NCBI GenBank assembly: GCA_947494695.1 | Contig: CANLWB010000003.1 | Span: 372,001 to 436,000 of the forward strand | Direction of reading: 5' to 3' | Origin: an uncultured Flavobacteriaceae bacterium | GTDB taxonomy: Bacteria; Bacteroidota; Bacteroidia; Flavobacteriales; Flavobacteriaceae | DNA: 64,000 bases | In this document: positions 45,017-54,376 of the stretch, piece after piece | Layout of the letters: the number at the start of each line of letters is the position of its first letter | How positions within the stretch are numbered: the first letter of the stretch is position 1 | Made by a program: the position numbers and the translations under genes | Notes under the pieces: model-generated | The model's input: the letters and a program-made list of their open reading frames with translations, nothing else | Database searches by the model: none | What the model was told of the DNA's origin: nothing

Positions 45017-45250
45017 TACATATAATTTTAATTTGTGGAATTATTCTTATTAAAACTACTATTAAAAAGCGAGATAAAAGTAGGGATTCACCTTACACAT
45101 TATAAGGCCTTATCTTACTTAAAAGATCGTTTTATCAACAAATAAGGGGATTAACAAGCAATATTTTAAATTATAACAACTTTAAACCAAATCGTATTCT
45201 AAATCGTATATAAATAAAAATCATATCTATGCCTTAAACACTCAATTGCT

Positions 45251-45601
45251 ATGAATTTTAAGAAGTTTATGTATTTGTTCGCTATGTTGTTGGTATTTAA
45301 TTGTTCCAAAAATAGTGACGATACCGTCTCTCAACCAGACCCCGACCCCAATGCTAAAGTTACCTACGATGCCAATGTAAAAGTTGTTATTGCTGGTAAT
45401 TGTTTACAGTGCCATGGTAGTCCTACCGCTAACGGGGCTCCATTTTCTTTACTAACCTATATACAAGTAAAAGATAAAATTGAAGCGATATTATCTCGAA
45501 TTAATAGTTCGTCGAGCCCTATGCCTCCAACCGGACAAATGATACCAAAAAACATAGATATCATTCAACAATGGAAGGATGATGGACTTTTAGAAAAATA
45601 G
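45251..45601 (+). CDS. Small c-type haem lipoprotein, paralogue of 28194
   Basis: 116 residues. Lipobox cysteine at 18 (LLVFNC), haem site CLQCH at 51-55, then TANGAPFSLLTY, a methionine-proline segment (SPMPPTG), and the end IIQQWKDDGLLEK. Apart from the N-terminus it lines up with the protein at 28194 throughout. It stands alone, with no DUF5777 or YceI partner, and is followed by the second copy of the ~130-base repeat element. Confidence 0.87.
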   Translation: MNFKKFMYLFAMLLVFNCSKNSDDTVSQPDPDPNAKVTYDANVKVVIAGNCLQCHGSPTANGAPFSLLTYIQVKDKIEAILSRINSSSSPMPPTGQMIPKNIDIIQQWKDDGLLEK

Positions 45602-45634
45602 AGGATTGAAATTGTTATTGAAAAAGAAAAAAGA

Positions 45635-45761
45635 GGACGTCTAAAAAGTGCTGAAATTGTCATTTTGAGCGCAGCCGAAAAACCTTAAAACCTTAATAAA
45701 TAAGCGTTTAATCTCTAATAGGTTCTTCACTTTGTTCTGAATGATATCTTTTTAGACGCCC
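45635..45761. repeat. ~130-base element with inverted ends, copy 2
   Basis: Ends are a 14-base inverted repeat with one mismatch: GGACGTCTAAAAAG on the left and CTTTTTAGACGCCC on the right. Inside lie GTCATTTTGAGC and GTTCTGAATGA, and a middle nearly the same as copy 1 (CCTTAAAACCTTAAT, GCGTTTAAT, TAATAG). It lies between convergent genes, and its hairpin with a T-run could end transcription both ways. Confidence 0.75.
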
Positions 45762-45785
45762 GCTTTTTTTAGCCACGCATTTTAC

Positions 45786-47972
45786 TTATTTCTTTATAAA
45801 TTTACGGGTTAGTATCTGGTCTTCAACACTAACCTTAATAAAATAAAACCCTTTAGACAGGTTGGAAACGTTAACCTGGTTTCCTGTTGCCTTAGCATTG
45901 GACAAAACGCTTTTACCACTAATATCGTAGATCTCATAAGCACTAATTGATAAATCTTTCTTTAAGGACATATTTAAATACGTCTCTGTAGGGTTGGGAA
46001 AAACTTTAAACACATCATCAGATTCAGATAAATCATTAACGCTTAAAGAACCATCTGTTACATAGATACCATAATCATCTGCACGTTGAGCTCTTCCCTC
46101 TCCACACATAACCGGTACTTTATTATATTCAGATGCCACACGCATTCTTAGTAGGGTATTTCGAACCGCAGATGTTGGAGGTGTTACACTCACTAATTTC
46201 TGAGTCGAAGAGCCGGCTTCAATGTCATCTACCAACACCCTTTCATTAATACCACTGGTATTGGATATTTCAAAACTACCATTATTATCCCAGTCAATCC
46301 ATACCTCAACAAACTGTCTCCCTCCTGTTCTTCCTCTATAGTTAACACTTAAATCGTACGGTTTATCAACTTCAAGCGTGGTTTTATAAGAACATATAAA
46401 GTCATTAGTTGCATTAGTCGGTATAAATGTGGACGTATTATTATGTATTGTATTGAGCGATACCTTAGTAACACCATTATTAAAGTCTCTTCCATTATTT
46501 CTACTTGAAAACACGCAATTTCCAGTACTTATTGCTGTCTCTGAATTAACAATAATATGATCTGTTTTGGTTGTGCTTGTAGTTCCTTGCGGATTCGTTA
46601 CTGCAAGTGTAACATCGTACACCCCAGCATTATCAAAAGTAATTGTTGGGTTTTGTTGCGTAGATGTGTAGGGCGTATCTCTACCGTTATCGAACGTCCA
46701 TAGAAAAGTAATATTATCATAGCTTTCATTGGTATAGGCATTTGGCGTACATGTTGAAGCATCAAAAAAACTTAATGTCCCTCCTTTACAAGCACTATTT
46801 CCCTTCGAAATAAAATCCACAGTCGCTGTTGTTGGTGGTATTAAAGCCGGGCTTGTTAGGAAAGAGGTACGCATATTACGCAATGCGTCTTGTGCTACGG
46901 CACGTTGTCCTCCAGTAAACTCGGAGTCGCACCCTGTATAATCCATATAATTATGCATATGATCCTGGTGGTTACCCTCTCCTCGGGTAAACCCGGTATC
47001 TGGATTTACAACCTGATTAAAATTAGGATCGCAGTCATTTCTATCACTATTATCACACTCGCGATAAATAGAAGGCTCAAATGATGATGTTCTTATATGT
47101 GAAGGCGTATCTGCAATACCATCGTCTCCACATTTACCTGTCTCGGGGTTATCCCCATTAAAGGTATGAGGTAAATTAAAGGCATGCCCCATTTCGTGCG
47201 CCCATGTAGACGACGATTCACTCAAATATGAACAAATTAAAACCACAGAACCATCTCTGGGGTTTCCATGCGAAGAGGCAAAATATGCATACCCTGCAAT
47301 AAAACTACCTCCAGTGTAGCAGTTCTTATTATCAATTTCATCAACAATCCAAACATTATAGTATTTCGTTGGATCCCAAATGCTATATTCTTTAAGTGAA
47401 TTTACGCCACCACCTACAGTATAATCACTAATTCCACCAGTTCCTTGCCTGTTAACACCATTGTTCACATAGGCAGGAACACCGCTCATATCTACACGGT
47501 CTATACCATTAGTACAGTTTCCTCTTTCATCCTGAATAGCCAAAGCAAATTCAATTTTCATATCCACACCATCTCCATCACCCTGCGTTCCTGGCATTTT
47601 TCTCCAATAGTTATTTAAATACTGAATACCTTTAACCACGTCTTCATCTGAAATATTCGTTCCCGTTCCAACAGGCTCCCCTTTGTGCATAACATGCACC
47701 ACGACTGGAACTTGCATAATACCATCTGGTGACGTTCTTTTTTGGGAAGCAACTTTTTGAATACGCTCGACACCTTCTTGATACCTCGCCCTGTATCCGG
47801 CATCATTTTTCATTTGTTGATTATGGAAATAATCTGTTCCACAAAATTCGTGAGGAACCGAACTATTTTGGAGATTAAAGTCTTCTTCTCCTGAGATTGT
47901 TTGCCCATTAACATTTGGACCAAAAAACAGCATTGTAAACATTACAAATGCCCAGTAGTTACAAGTTTTCAT
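45786..47972 (-). CDS. M43-family zinc metalloprotease with T9SS sorting domain
   Basis: 728 residues, secreted. Order: signal peptide, pappalysin-like M43 protease (about 70-375) with the zinc site HEMGHAFNLPH near 257-267 and the Met-turn MDYTGC, a PKD-like domain (about 385-475), a GEVED domain (about 515-640: VEVWIDWDNNGSFE, ADDYGIYV), and a C-terminal type IX sorting domain (from FKVFPNPT) ending in RKFIKK. Such proteases digest proteins outside the cell or stay on the surface. Transcribed alone, just downstream of the carB terminator. Confidence 0.94.
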   Translation of the reverse strand: MKTCNYWAFVMFTMLFFGPNVNGQTISGEEDFNLQNSSVPHEFCGTDYFHNQQMKNDAGYRARYQEGVERIQKVASQKRTSPDGIMQVPVVVHVMHKGEPVGTGTNISDEDVVKGIQYLNNYWRKMPGTQGDGDGVDMKIEFALAIQDERGNCTNGIDRVDMSGVPAYVNNGVNRQGTGGISDYTVGGGVNSLKEYSIWDPTKYYNVWIVDEIDNKNCYTGGSFIAGYAYFASSHGNPRDGSVVLICSYLSESSSTWAHEMGHAFNLPHTFNGDNPETGKCGDDGIADTPSHIRTSSFEPSIYRECDNSDRNDCDPNFNQVVNPDTGFTRGEGNHQDHMHNYMDYTGCDSEFTGGQRAVAQDALRNMRTSFLTSPALIPPTTATVDFISKGNSACKGGTLSFFDASTCTPNAYTNESYDNITFLWTFDNGRDTPYTSTQQNPTITFDNAGVYDVTLAVTNPQGTTSTTKTDHIIVNSETAISTGNCVFSSRNNGRDFNNGVTKVSLNTIHNNTSTFIPTNATNDFICSYKTTLEVDKPYDLSVNYRGRTGGRQFVEVWIDWDNNGSFEISNTSGINERVLVDDIEAGSSTQKLVSVTPPTSAVRNTLLRMRVASEYNKVPVMCGEGRAQRADDYGIYVTDGSLSVNDLSESDDVFKVFPNPTETYLNMSLKKDLSISAYEIYDISGKSVLSNAKATGNQVNVSNLSKGFYFIKVSVEDQILTRKFIKK

Positions 47973-48127
47973 TAGGTTTGGGTTTCAATAGATCTTAATT
48001 ATGAATATAACGAATTTTATATTAAAAAATTTCAGAAAAAACAACAAAATAAATTAAACTTTTTCTGTCTTTTGTTATCTAAAAAAAATTAAATCCTTCA
48101 CCTTAAAAACGTTTAAGACAAAAAAAA

Positions 48128-48152
48128 ACCGCTTTAAAAGCGGTTTTTTTTT
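48128..48152 (-). terminator. Rho-independent terminator of carB
   Basis: Hairpin ACCGCTTT / AAAGCGGT (48128-48144) with A and T tracts on both sides; on the minus strand it follows the carB stop codon immediately. Confidence 0.9.
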
Positions 48153-51006
48153 ATTTACTTAAATACATTTTCCGTCTGGAGTACAAATCATAGAAATCAT
48201 CATCTTTTAGACTATCTATAAACAAAATACTTTCTCCAGTACTCTTCATTTCTGGTCCTAATCTCTTATCTACATTTGGAAACTTGTTAAAAGAGAATAC
48301 AGGCTGCTTAATAGCGTAACCATCTAACTTCGGTTTAAAATCAAAATCGGTTACCTTTTTCTCTCCCAGCATCACTTTTGTTGCATAATTTACATAGGGT
48401 TCCTTATAAGCTTTTGCTATAAAAGGTACAGTTCTGGAAGCCCTAGGGTTTGCTTCTATGATATATACAATATCATTTTTAATTGCAAATTGAATATTAA
48501 TTAACCCAACGGTATTTAATGCCTTGGCAATAGTATTTGTATGATCGATAATTTGTTGCATAACCAGATCTCCCAGGTTAAAAGCTGGTAGGGTAGCATT
48601 TGAATCTCCCGAGTGTACACCACATGGTTCGATATGCTCCATAATTCCAATAATGTAAACATTTCCGTCTGCATCGCAAATAGCATCGGCCTCGGCCTCA
48701 ATAGCACCATCTAAATAATGATCCAATAGCAGTTTGTTATTAGGAATTTTTCTTAGTAAATCAACAACATGCTCTACTAACTCCTCTTTATTAATAACAA
48801 TCTTCATACCCTGTCCGCCTAAAACATAACTTGGTCTTACCAAGATTGGGAAATCCAATTCGTCTGCCAACGCTAAAGCTTCATCTGCATTTTCGGCAAC
48901 TCCAAATTCAGGATACGGAATATTATGTTCCTTTAACAGTGTAGAAAAACTTCCTCGGTCTTCTGCTAAGTCTAAAGATTCAAAACTAGTTCCTATAATT
49001 TTAATACCGTACTTCGTTAACTTTTCAGCAAGTTTTAGAGCCGTCTGCCCTCCTAACTGAACAATAACGCCTTCTGGCTTTTCATGACGAATGATATCGT
49101 AAATATGTTCCCAGAAAACAGGCTCGAAATATAGCTTATCGGCAGTATCAAAATCTGTAGAAACCGTTTCTGGGTTACAGTTAATCATAATGGTCTCATA
49201 TCCACATTCTGAAGCGGCTAAAACACCATGAACGCAACAGTAATCAAACTCGATTCCCTGACCTATTCTATTTGGTCCAGACCCCAATACAACAATTTTC
49301 TTTTTATCAGATACTATACTTTCATTATGCGTATAAACTTCTCCTGAAGCGGTTTCAACCACATTTTCAAATGTAGAATAGTAGTATGGTGTTTTCGCAG
49401 TGAACTCAGCAGCACAAGTATCTACCAACTTGAATACACGTTGTATATTATATTCGTCTCTCTTATTATACACCTCACTTTCCAGACAACCTAGCATATG
49501 GGCGATTTGACGATCCCCATATCCTTTTTGCTTTGCTTCTAACAACAGATCTTTATCGAGCGTATCGATGGTATATTGAGATATTTCTTTTTCCAATTGA
49601 AATAGCTCTTCATATTGTTTTAGATACCACATATCAATTTTTGTGATATCGTAAATCTGACTTAGAGGAATTCCCATGGCAATCGCATCGTAAATAACAA
49701 AAACACGATCCCAGGAAGCGTTGGTTAGCTTATCTATAATTTGATTATAATCACTATACCCCTTTCCATCTGCCCCTAAGCCATTTCTCTTAATCTCTAA
49801 AGATTGTGTAGCCTTATGCAGAGCTTCCTGGAAAGAACGCCCAATTCCCATAACTTCTCCAACGGCTTTCATCTGCAGTCCTAAAGTTCTATCAGAGCCT
49901 TCGAATTTATCAAAATTCCATCGTGGAATTTTCACAATAACGTAATCTAATGTAGGCTCGAATAAGGCTGATGTAGATTTTGTTATTTGATTATCTAATT
50001 CATCTAAGGTATAACCAATAGCTAGTTTTGTTGCTATTTTTGCAATAGGATATCCTGTTGCTTTACTTGCCAGTGCTGAAGAACGCGATACTCGCGGATT
50101 AATTTCAATGGCTATAATCTCCTCTTTTTCATCTGGACTTACAGCGAATTGCACATTACATCCACCTTCAAAATCACCAATACTGCGCATCATCTTAATA
50201 GCCATATCACGCATCTTTTGGTACGTTCTATCACTTAAAGTCATGGCAGGTGCAACTGTAATAGAATCTCCAGTATGAATTCCCATTGGATCCATATTCT
50301 CAATAGAACATATAATGACTACATTGTCATTTTTATCACGGAGTAATTCTAATTCATATTCTTTCCAGCCCATCATGGCTTTATCGATCATCACCTCATG
50401 AATTGGAGAAACTTCTAATCCTCGACGTAATAATTTATCAAAATCTTCTTCGTCATGAACAATGGCTGCACCGGCACCTCCTAATGTATACGATGCTCTA
50501 ATACAAAGTGGGAAACCAAATTCCTGAGCAATTTCTTTTCCTTTTAAGAAAGACGTCGCAGTAGCCTGTGGAGCCATGCCAACACCTATCTTCCCCATTA
50601 ATTCCCTAAACTGCTCTCTGTCTTCTGTTATATTAATGGCATTGATATCAACACCAATTAATTCAACATCAAAATCCTTCCAAATGCCTTTTTCATCGGC
50701 TTCTATACATAAATTTAAAGCAGTCTGTCCCCCCATAGTTGGTAAAACAGCATCAATTTGAGGGTGTTCCTTTAAAATTTTAATTATAGATTTTGTGTTG
50801 AGAGGAAGCAAATACACATGATTGGCCATAGAAGGATCTGTCATGATAGTTGCAGGATTCGAATTAATAAGAATGGTTTCAATTCCGTCTTCTTTAAGAG
50901 ACCTTAAAGACTGCGAACCAGAATAATCAAACTCACAGGCCTGACCAATAACGATAGGGCCTGAGCCAATTATTAGTATCGATTTTAGTTTAGAATTTTT
51001 CGGCAT
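48151..51006 (-). CDS. carB: Carbamoyl-phosphate synthase large subunit
   Basis: Makes carbamoyl phosphate from bicarbonate, ammonia and two ATP, for pyrimidines and arginine. 951 residues: two ATP-grasp halves (about 1-400 and 555-935) joined by the oligomerisation domain, with paired motifs GSGPIVIGQACEFDYSG and GSGPNRIGQGIEFDYC. E. coli CarB has about 1073 residues; this one stops right after EMKSTGES and so lacks the C-terminal allosteric (MGS-like) domain. I recall similar lengths in other flavobacteria. The ATG at 51006 is downstream of the promoter; the longer frame from 51060 starts before it. No carA nearby. Confidence 0.97.
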   Translation of the reverse strand: MPKNSKLKSILIIGSGPIVIGQACEFDYSGSQSLRSLKEDGIETILINSNPATIMTDPSMANHVYLLPLNTKSIIKILKEHPQIDAVLPTMGGQTALNLCIEADEKGIWKDFDVELIGVDINAINITEDREQFRELMGKIGVGMAPQATATSFLKGKEIAQEFGFPLCIRASYTLGGAGAAIVHDEEDFDKLLRRGLEVSPIHEVMIDKAMMGWKEYELELLRDKNDNVVIICSIENMDPMGIHTGDSITVAPAMTLSDRTYQKMRDMAIKMMRSIGDFEGGCNVQFAVSPDEKEEIIAIEINPRVSRSSALASKATGYPIAKIATKLAIGYTLDELDNQITKSTSALFEPTLDYVIVKIPRWNFDKFEGSDRTLGLQMKAVGEVMGIGRSFQEALHKATQSLEIKRNGLGADGKGYSDYNQIIDKLTNASWDRVFVIYDAIAMGIPLSQIYDITKIDMWYLKQYEELFQLEKEISQYTIDTLDKDLLLEAKQKGYGDRQIAHMLGCLESEVYNKRDEYNIQRVFKLVDTCAAEFTAKTPYYYSTFENVVETASGEVYTHNESIVSDKKKIVVLGSGPNRIGQGIEFDYCCVHGVLAASECGYETIMINCNPETVSTDFDTADKLYFEPVFWEHIYDIIRHEKPEGVIVQLGGQTALKLAEKLTKYGIKIIGTSFESLDLAEDRGSFSTLLKEHNIPYPEFGVAENADEALALADELDFPILVRPSYVLGGQGMKIVINKEELVEHVVDLLRKIPNNKLLLDHYLDGAIEAEADAICDADGNVYIIGIMEHIEPCGVHSGDSNATLPAFNLGDLVMQQIIDHTNTIAKALNTVGLINIQFAIKNDIVYIIEANPRASRTVPFIAKAYKEPYVNYATKVMLGEKKVTDFDFKPKLDGYAIKQPVFSFNKFPNVDKRLGPEMKSTGESILFIDSLKDDDFYDLYSRRKMYLSK

Positions 51007-51044
51007 TTTTTGCTGGTTATGTAATTGTATTGTATAGTTTGTTA

Positions 51045-51052
51045 CAAAAGTA
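51045..51052 (-). promoter_or_regulatory. TAnnTTTG promoter element of carB
   Basis: TACTTTTG on the minus strand, 38 bases before the carB ATG at 51006. It excludes the longer frame, whose start codon is upstream of it. Confidence 0.65.
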
Positions 51053-51071
51053 ATCTTCAAAAGATATAAAA

Positions 51072-51099
51072 AAAGGCGTTACGCTTAAGTAACACCTTT
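51072..51099 (-). terminator. Terminator hairpin after rpmH
   Basis: AAAGGCGTTAC / GTAACACCTTT with one internal mismatch, followed on the minus strand by a run of T. It separates rpmH from carB. Confidence 0.8.
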
Positions 51100-51122
51100 A
51101 AAATATCAACAATTGTTAATCA

Positions 51123-51284
51123 TTATTTCTTATGTCTAGTTTCAGATGACACAGATAGTCTTTTTCTTCCTTTAGCCCTTCTACGAGCTAATACCTTTCT
51201 ACCGTTAGCAGAAGCCATTCTTTCTCTGAAACCGTGCTTGTTTCTTCTCTTTCTTTTAGAAGGCTGAAATGTTCTTTTACTCAT
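51123..51284 (-). CDS. rpmH: 50S ribosomal protein L34
   Basis: 53 residues, very basic, a structural protein of the large ribosomal subunit. The sequence opens [21 protein letters not shown] and contains [19 protein letters not shown], the conserved L34 core, with a short extension ([11 protein letters not shown]) usual in Bacteroidota. It has its own promoter and terminator. It is not beside dnaA or rnpA, unlike the classical arrangement. Confidence 0.97.
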   Translation of the reverse strand: MSKRTFQPSKRKRRNKHGFRERMASANGRKVLARRRAKGRKRLSVSSETRHKK

Positions 51285-51348
51285 TATCTTGTATCTTTAA
51301 AATCTGAATGTATTTTTTATGGTTTGAAGCTCCTTCAAAAACCGAGGG

Positions 51349-51356
51349 CAAATATA
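51349..51356 (-). promoter_or_regulatory. TAnnTTTG promoter element of rpmH
   Basis: TATATTTG on the minus strand, 65 bases before the rpmH start. The leader between them includes a small hairpin (TTGAAGGAGCTTCAA). Confidence 0.7.
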
Positions 51357-51573
51357 CAAAGCGTTTATTACTTTGCAAACCATTTTTGAAAAAATATTTT
51401 TATTTGTTTTTTTTACTAAAGCAGTTACATAAATCCCTTATTTAGTTAGTATAATAGCATATCTTTTCTTAAATATCTGTAAGTTTCTTTTAAGAAATTT
51501 TAGTTTCTTTGCAGTCTAAAGGCCGTATTAGTAAACAGTAGATATCGCCAATTCAAAATATAAACGTATAAAA

Positions 51574-52149
51574 ATGTACAATAAAATTATAAAACTTATC
51601 ATAGCGGCAGGGATCTTAACCTATGCCGTGTATCAATTTACAGAGGGTTATATTGGTAATGGAATCATGTTCATACTGCTTTCTCTAATTTTTATATTCC
51701 TGTATTTTAAAAATGAGTTTATTCTTTTAGCATTTTTAAGATTGCGTAAGCAAGACTTTGATGGTGCAAAAAAATGGTTAAACAAGATTAAAAATCCAGA
51801 ATCTGCGTTAGTAAAAAAGCAACAAGGATATTATAACTACCTACATGGTATTATGGTCTCTCAAAGTAATATGAACGAGGCCGAAAAGTACTTTAAAAAA
51901 GCCATTTCTCTTGGATTATCCATGGGTCATGATTTGGCTATGGCTAAATTAAACTTGGCGGGTATTGCGTTTTCTAAACGCAGAAAACAGGAAGCTCAAA
52001 AGCTCTTAACTGAGGCTCAAAAATTAGATAAACAAGGTATGCTTACCGACCAGATAAAAATGATGAAACAAAACATGAAACGGTCACAAATGCCAAATCA
52101 GCACTACGGTAGTGGCGGTTCTATAAGAGCTCAAAAAAGAAGAGGTTAA
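51574..52149 (+). CDS. Membrane protein with TPR-like repeats
   Basis: 191 residues: two membrane segments at the N-terminus (about 6-24 and 28-46), then helical pairs resembling tetratricopeptide repeats (YYNYLHGIMVSQSNMNEAEKYFKKAISLG and AMAKLNLAGIAFSKRRKQEAQKLL) and a basic C-terminal tail. TPRs bind proteins, so it may be a membrane-tethered adaptor. A weak promoter-like TTTCTTTG lies at 51502. Its stop codon lies in the terminator stem. Confidence 0.82.
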   Translation: MYNKIIKLIIAAGILTYAVYQFTEGYIGNGIMFILLSLIFIFLYFKNEFILLAFLRLRKQDFDGAKKWLNKIKNPESALVKKQQGYYNYLHGIMVSQSNMNEAEKYFKKAISLGLSMGHDLAMAKLNLAGIAFSKRRKQEAQKLLTEAQKLDKQGMLTDQIKMMKQNMKRSQMPNQHYGSGGSIRAQKRRG

Positions 52150-52170
52150 CAAAATTAACCTCTCCCTTTT
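52141..52170 (+). terminator. Rho-independent terminator overlapping the TPR gene's stop
   Basis: Perfect nine-base stem AGAGGTTAA / TTAACCTCT with a five-base loop (52141-52163), followed by CCCTTTTTT. The stop codon TAA is part of the stem. Confidence 0.9.
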
Positions 52171-52193
52171 TTACTTATTATATTCTTTACTCG

Positions 52194-53120
52194 TTATTGT
52201 ATCTCGTAATACCCTTCTTTTGGAATATCAATTTTATAAAGCTTTCGTGATTTATTATTTAAACCTGATTCACGTAACCAGGGATTATGAAGTTTTAAGA
52301 TCTTATAATTAATTCCAAAATTCTCAGCAAACTTAGGAAAACTGGTAATCGCCGTATCAACTTCTACTTTATACGTAGGGATGGTTTGATATAAATCTTT
52401 ATCTCTAAAATTAAATCCGTATCTAGAAGGATTGGATAAGATTTCTTTTAAAGCCACTATTCTAAAAATATAACGCCCAGTTTCTTCTATAAGCGCCAAA
52501 TCGTAGTAATTAGACACTTTTTGGTCTCTTAGCTTTCTGGCAATCCCCGCCGTACCTGCATTATAAGCTGCCGCGGCCAATGTCCAGGAACCTAAACGTT
52601 TTTTAGATCTTAACAAATATTTACAGGCGACCTCTGTTGCCTTCTCCAAATGATAACGTTCATCTACATTATCGTTAATTTCCAAACCATTTTCTCTACC
52701 CGTAGCTTTCATAATTTGCCAAACACCTCTGGCTCCTGCTGGAGACGTCGCATTTGTTAAACCACTTTCAATCACGGCCAGATATTTAAAATCATCTGGA
52801 ACGCCATGTTCTTTTAAGATGGGCTCAATAATTGGGAAATACTTTTTGGCACGCTTAAACATTAATAACCCATTGGACTGCCAATAGGTATTAACCAACA
52901 ACTCACGATCCATACGCTCTAAAATGTCGGGACTTTTGAGCGGCATCGGTTCTCCTGAAAAATTTAAATCTTCAGGCACTTGCAGCGCATAAACATTATA
53001 ATCGTTTATTAATTTTTTTTCGAAATTTTCATCTGTAGGCGCATCTTGAAGGGCATAAATAAATAGGGCTGATAAACTTAATAATCCCACCGACGCCAAT
53101 ACTCTTTGTACTGTCTTCAT
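52194..53120 (-). CDS. Lytic murein transglycosylase, SLT domain
   Basis: 308 residues, secreted or anchored by an N-terminal segment. The SLT/MltD-like domain spans about 95-240: catalytic glutamate in AVIESGLTNATSPAGARGVWQIM, then VDERYHLEKATEVACKYL and AAAAYNAGTAGI. It cleaves glycan strands of peptidoglycan. The C-terminal ~70 residues (FGINYKILKLHNPWL) resemble a worn LysM domain. It convergently faces the TPR gene. Confidence 0.92.
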   Translation of the reverse strand: MKTVQRVLASVGLLSLSALFIYALQDAPTDENFEKKLINDYNVYALQVPEDLNFSGEPMPLKSPDILERMDRELLVNTYWQSNGLLMFKRAKKYFPIIEPILKEHGVPDDFKYLAVIESGLTNATSPAGARGVWQIMKATGRENGLEINDNVDERYHLEKATEVACKYLLRSKKRLGSWTLAAAAYNAGTAGIARKLRDQKVSNYYDLALIEETGRYIFRIVALKEILSNPSRYGFNFRDKDLYQTIPTYKVEVDTAITSFPKFAENFGINYKILKLHNPWLRESGLNNKSRKLYKIDIPKEGYYEIQ

Positions 53121-53154
53121 TTTTAATAAGTTTGGTTAAAGGTAAAATTTTTAT

Positions 53155-53823
53155 TTAATTTTCTAAAATTAAACTGGGTAAATTCTCATTAAACCACTTA
53201 TACTTATTAATTATCATGATGTGCGTGCCATTTTTTATGGTAATACATTGAGTAATTTTTTTGATGGGAAAGACAGCATCTTTGTCCCCATGAATATGAA
53301 TAACATTTGCGGGTGGCTCTTTCTGGTTCCAATAAAGAATTTCCTTAATCGCCCAACTCAAGTATTTATCATCGCTTACAGACAAATATTTTTTATATAA
53401 ATCTACACGTTTTTTCACATTGCTACCAAAAGCATATTTTGCCAATAATTCAAAATTCCCAACCAAATGAGTTGGCACCAATTTATAAGCTTTGGTTTTT
53501 TTTGCTAATTGCATATGTCTGGGTAATTCGTTCATAGATTTAATACTGGACACGATAATAAGCTTTTTTACTTTTATATGCCTGCTCATTTCCTGAACTA
53601 ACACCCCCCCAAAAGATACGCCAAGCAACACAATGTTGTTGTGTTTTATGGCCCTGGTCATTCGACGTGCATAATCACTAATAGATTCGCTGTTATCCAA
53701 TGGCAACATCCATTCTAGCCAATGGACTTCGAATTGATCTTGGGGTAGTTTTATGTATTCAAAAATTGTTGGATTGGCAGCCATACCAGGCATCAAATAA
53801 ACATGTACAATATCTTTACTCAT
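53155..53823 (-). CDS. Alpha/beta hydrolase fold protein
   Basis: 222 residues, cytoplasmic. The nucleophile elbow GVSFGG (serine near residue 69) and the late HGDKDAVFPI and NGTHIMI strands supply the acid and histidine of a serine-hydrolase triad. The N-terminus YLMPGMAANPTIF gives the oxyanion region. It may be an esterase; the substrate is unknown. Same strand as the transglycosylase, 34 bases upstream. Confidence 0.85.
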   Translation of the reverse strand: MSKDIVHVYLMPGMAANPTIFEYIKLPQDQFEVHWLEWMLPLDNSESISDYARRMTRAIKHNNIVLLGVSFGGVLVQEMSRHIKVKKLIIVSSIKSMNELPRHMQLAKKTKAYKLVPTHLVGNFELLAKYAFGSNVKKRVDLYKKYLSVSDDKYLSWAIKEILYWNQKEPPANVIHIHGDKDAVFPIKKITQCITIKNGTHIMIINKYKWFNENLPSLILEN

Positions 53824-53932
53824 TTAAACTAAACGTATTAATTACCTTCTAAATTAAAACAAAAACAATTCTAATAGTTTATTTTTTAAGGCATTACCCT
53901 TATATTATGTTTAGAATGACAAATTTTTTTCA

Positions 53933-53940
53933 TACTTTTG
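53933..53940 (+). promoter_or_regulatory. TAnnTTTG promoter element
   Basis: TACTTTTG, 69 bases before the ATG at 54009. It lies inside the longest open frame (from 53907), so that frame's start cannot be real. Confidence 0.65.
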
Positions 53941-54008
53941 CAAAACAAAGTTATGTAAATAGTACTTCACTATTTAAGATTCCTAAAGAAATTAAACACA
54001 AAATTACT

Positions 54009-54305
54009 ATGGTTGAAACCGCAGAATTAATCGATAATGATTTTTTACGTCAGTTTGAAATAAAAATTGACAACCATTTAGCCAAAATTGAATACTCTTT
54101 ACAGGAAAGAAAGATTTTTTTAACCAAACTTATTATCCCCGAAGAAATTGTTGACCATGACTTTAAAAAGGATTTTTTAGTGGCCGTTTTTGAACAAATT
54201 GAAGAACGCAATCTAAGCATTGTACCAACTAGTCCTGAAATTGCTAAATTTGTTAGAAGCAATAGAAAGTATAAACGCATGCTTCCTGTTGGAGTTAGAA
54301 TCTAA
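54009..54305 (+). CDS. Small GNAT-like N-acetyltransferase (COG2388 type)
   Basis: 98 residues. The layout follows the short YjdJ-like GNAT proteins: a strand pair (AKIEYSLQERKIFLTKLIIP), a helix (KKDFLVAVFEQIEERNL), then IVPTSPEIAKFVRSN, which corresponds to the conserved late strand and helix. The usual acetyl-CoA loop (RGxG) is not visible, so binding or activity may be altered. The start at 54009 follows from the promoter position. Substrate unknown. Confidence 0.7.
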   Translation: MVETAELIDNDFLRQFEIKIDNHLAKIEYSLQERKIFLTKLIIPEEIVDHDFKKDFLVAVFEQIEERNLSIVPTSPEIAKFVRSNRKYKRMLPVGVRI

Positions 54306-54322
54306 TTCTAAAAGTAAAAAAC

Positions 54323-54355
54323 AAAAAATCCGGAGTTCTTAGTTCCGGATTTTTT
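54323..54355. terminator. Bidirectional rho-independent terminator
   Basis: Twelve-base stem AAAAAATCCGGA / TCCGGATTTTTT with a nine-base loop, between the convergent acetyltransferase-like and lipoprotein genes. Confidence 0.92.
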
Positions 54356-54376
54356 GTTTTTCTATATTTCTAATCA

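Noticed and set aside
51007-51060. Longer carB start at 51060
   Set aside because: The start codon is upstream of the promoter element at 51045-51052; PKNSKLKSILIIGSGP from 51006 is the normal N-terminus.
53907-54008. Longer start of the acetyltransferase-like gene
   Set aside because: The promoter element at 53933 lies inside this stretch, and the extra residues do not fit the short GNAT form.
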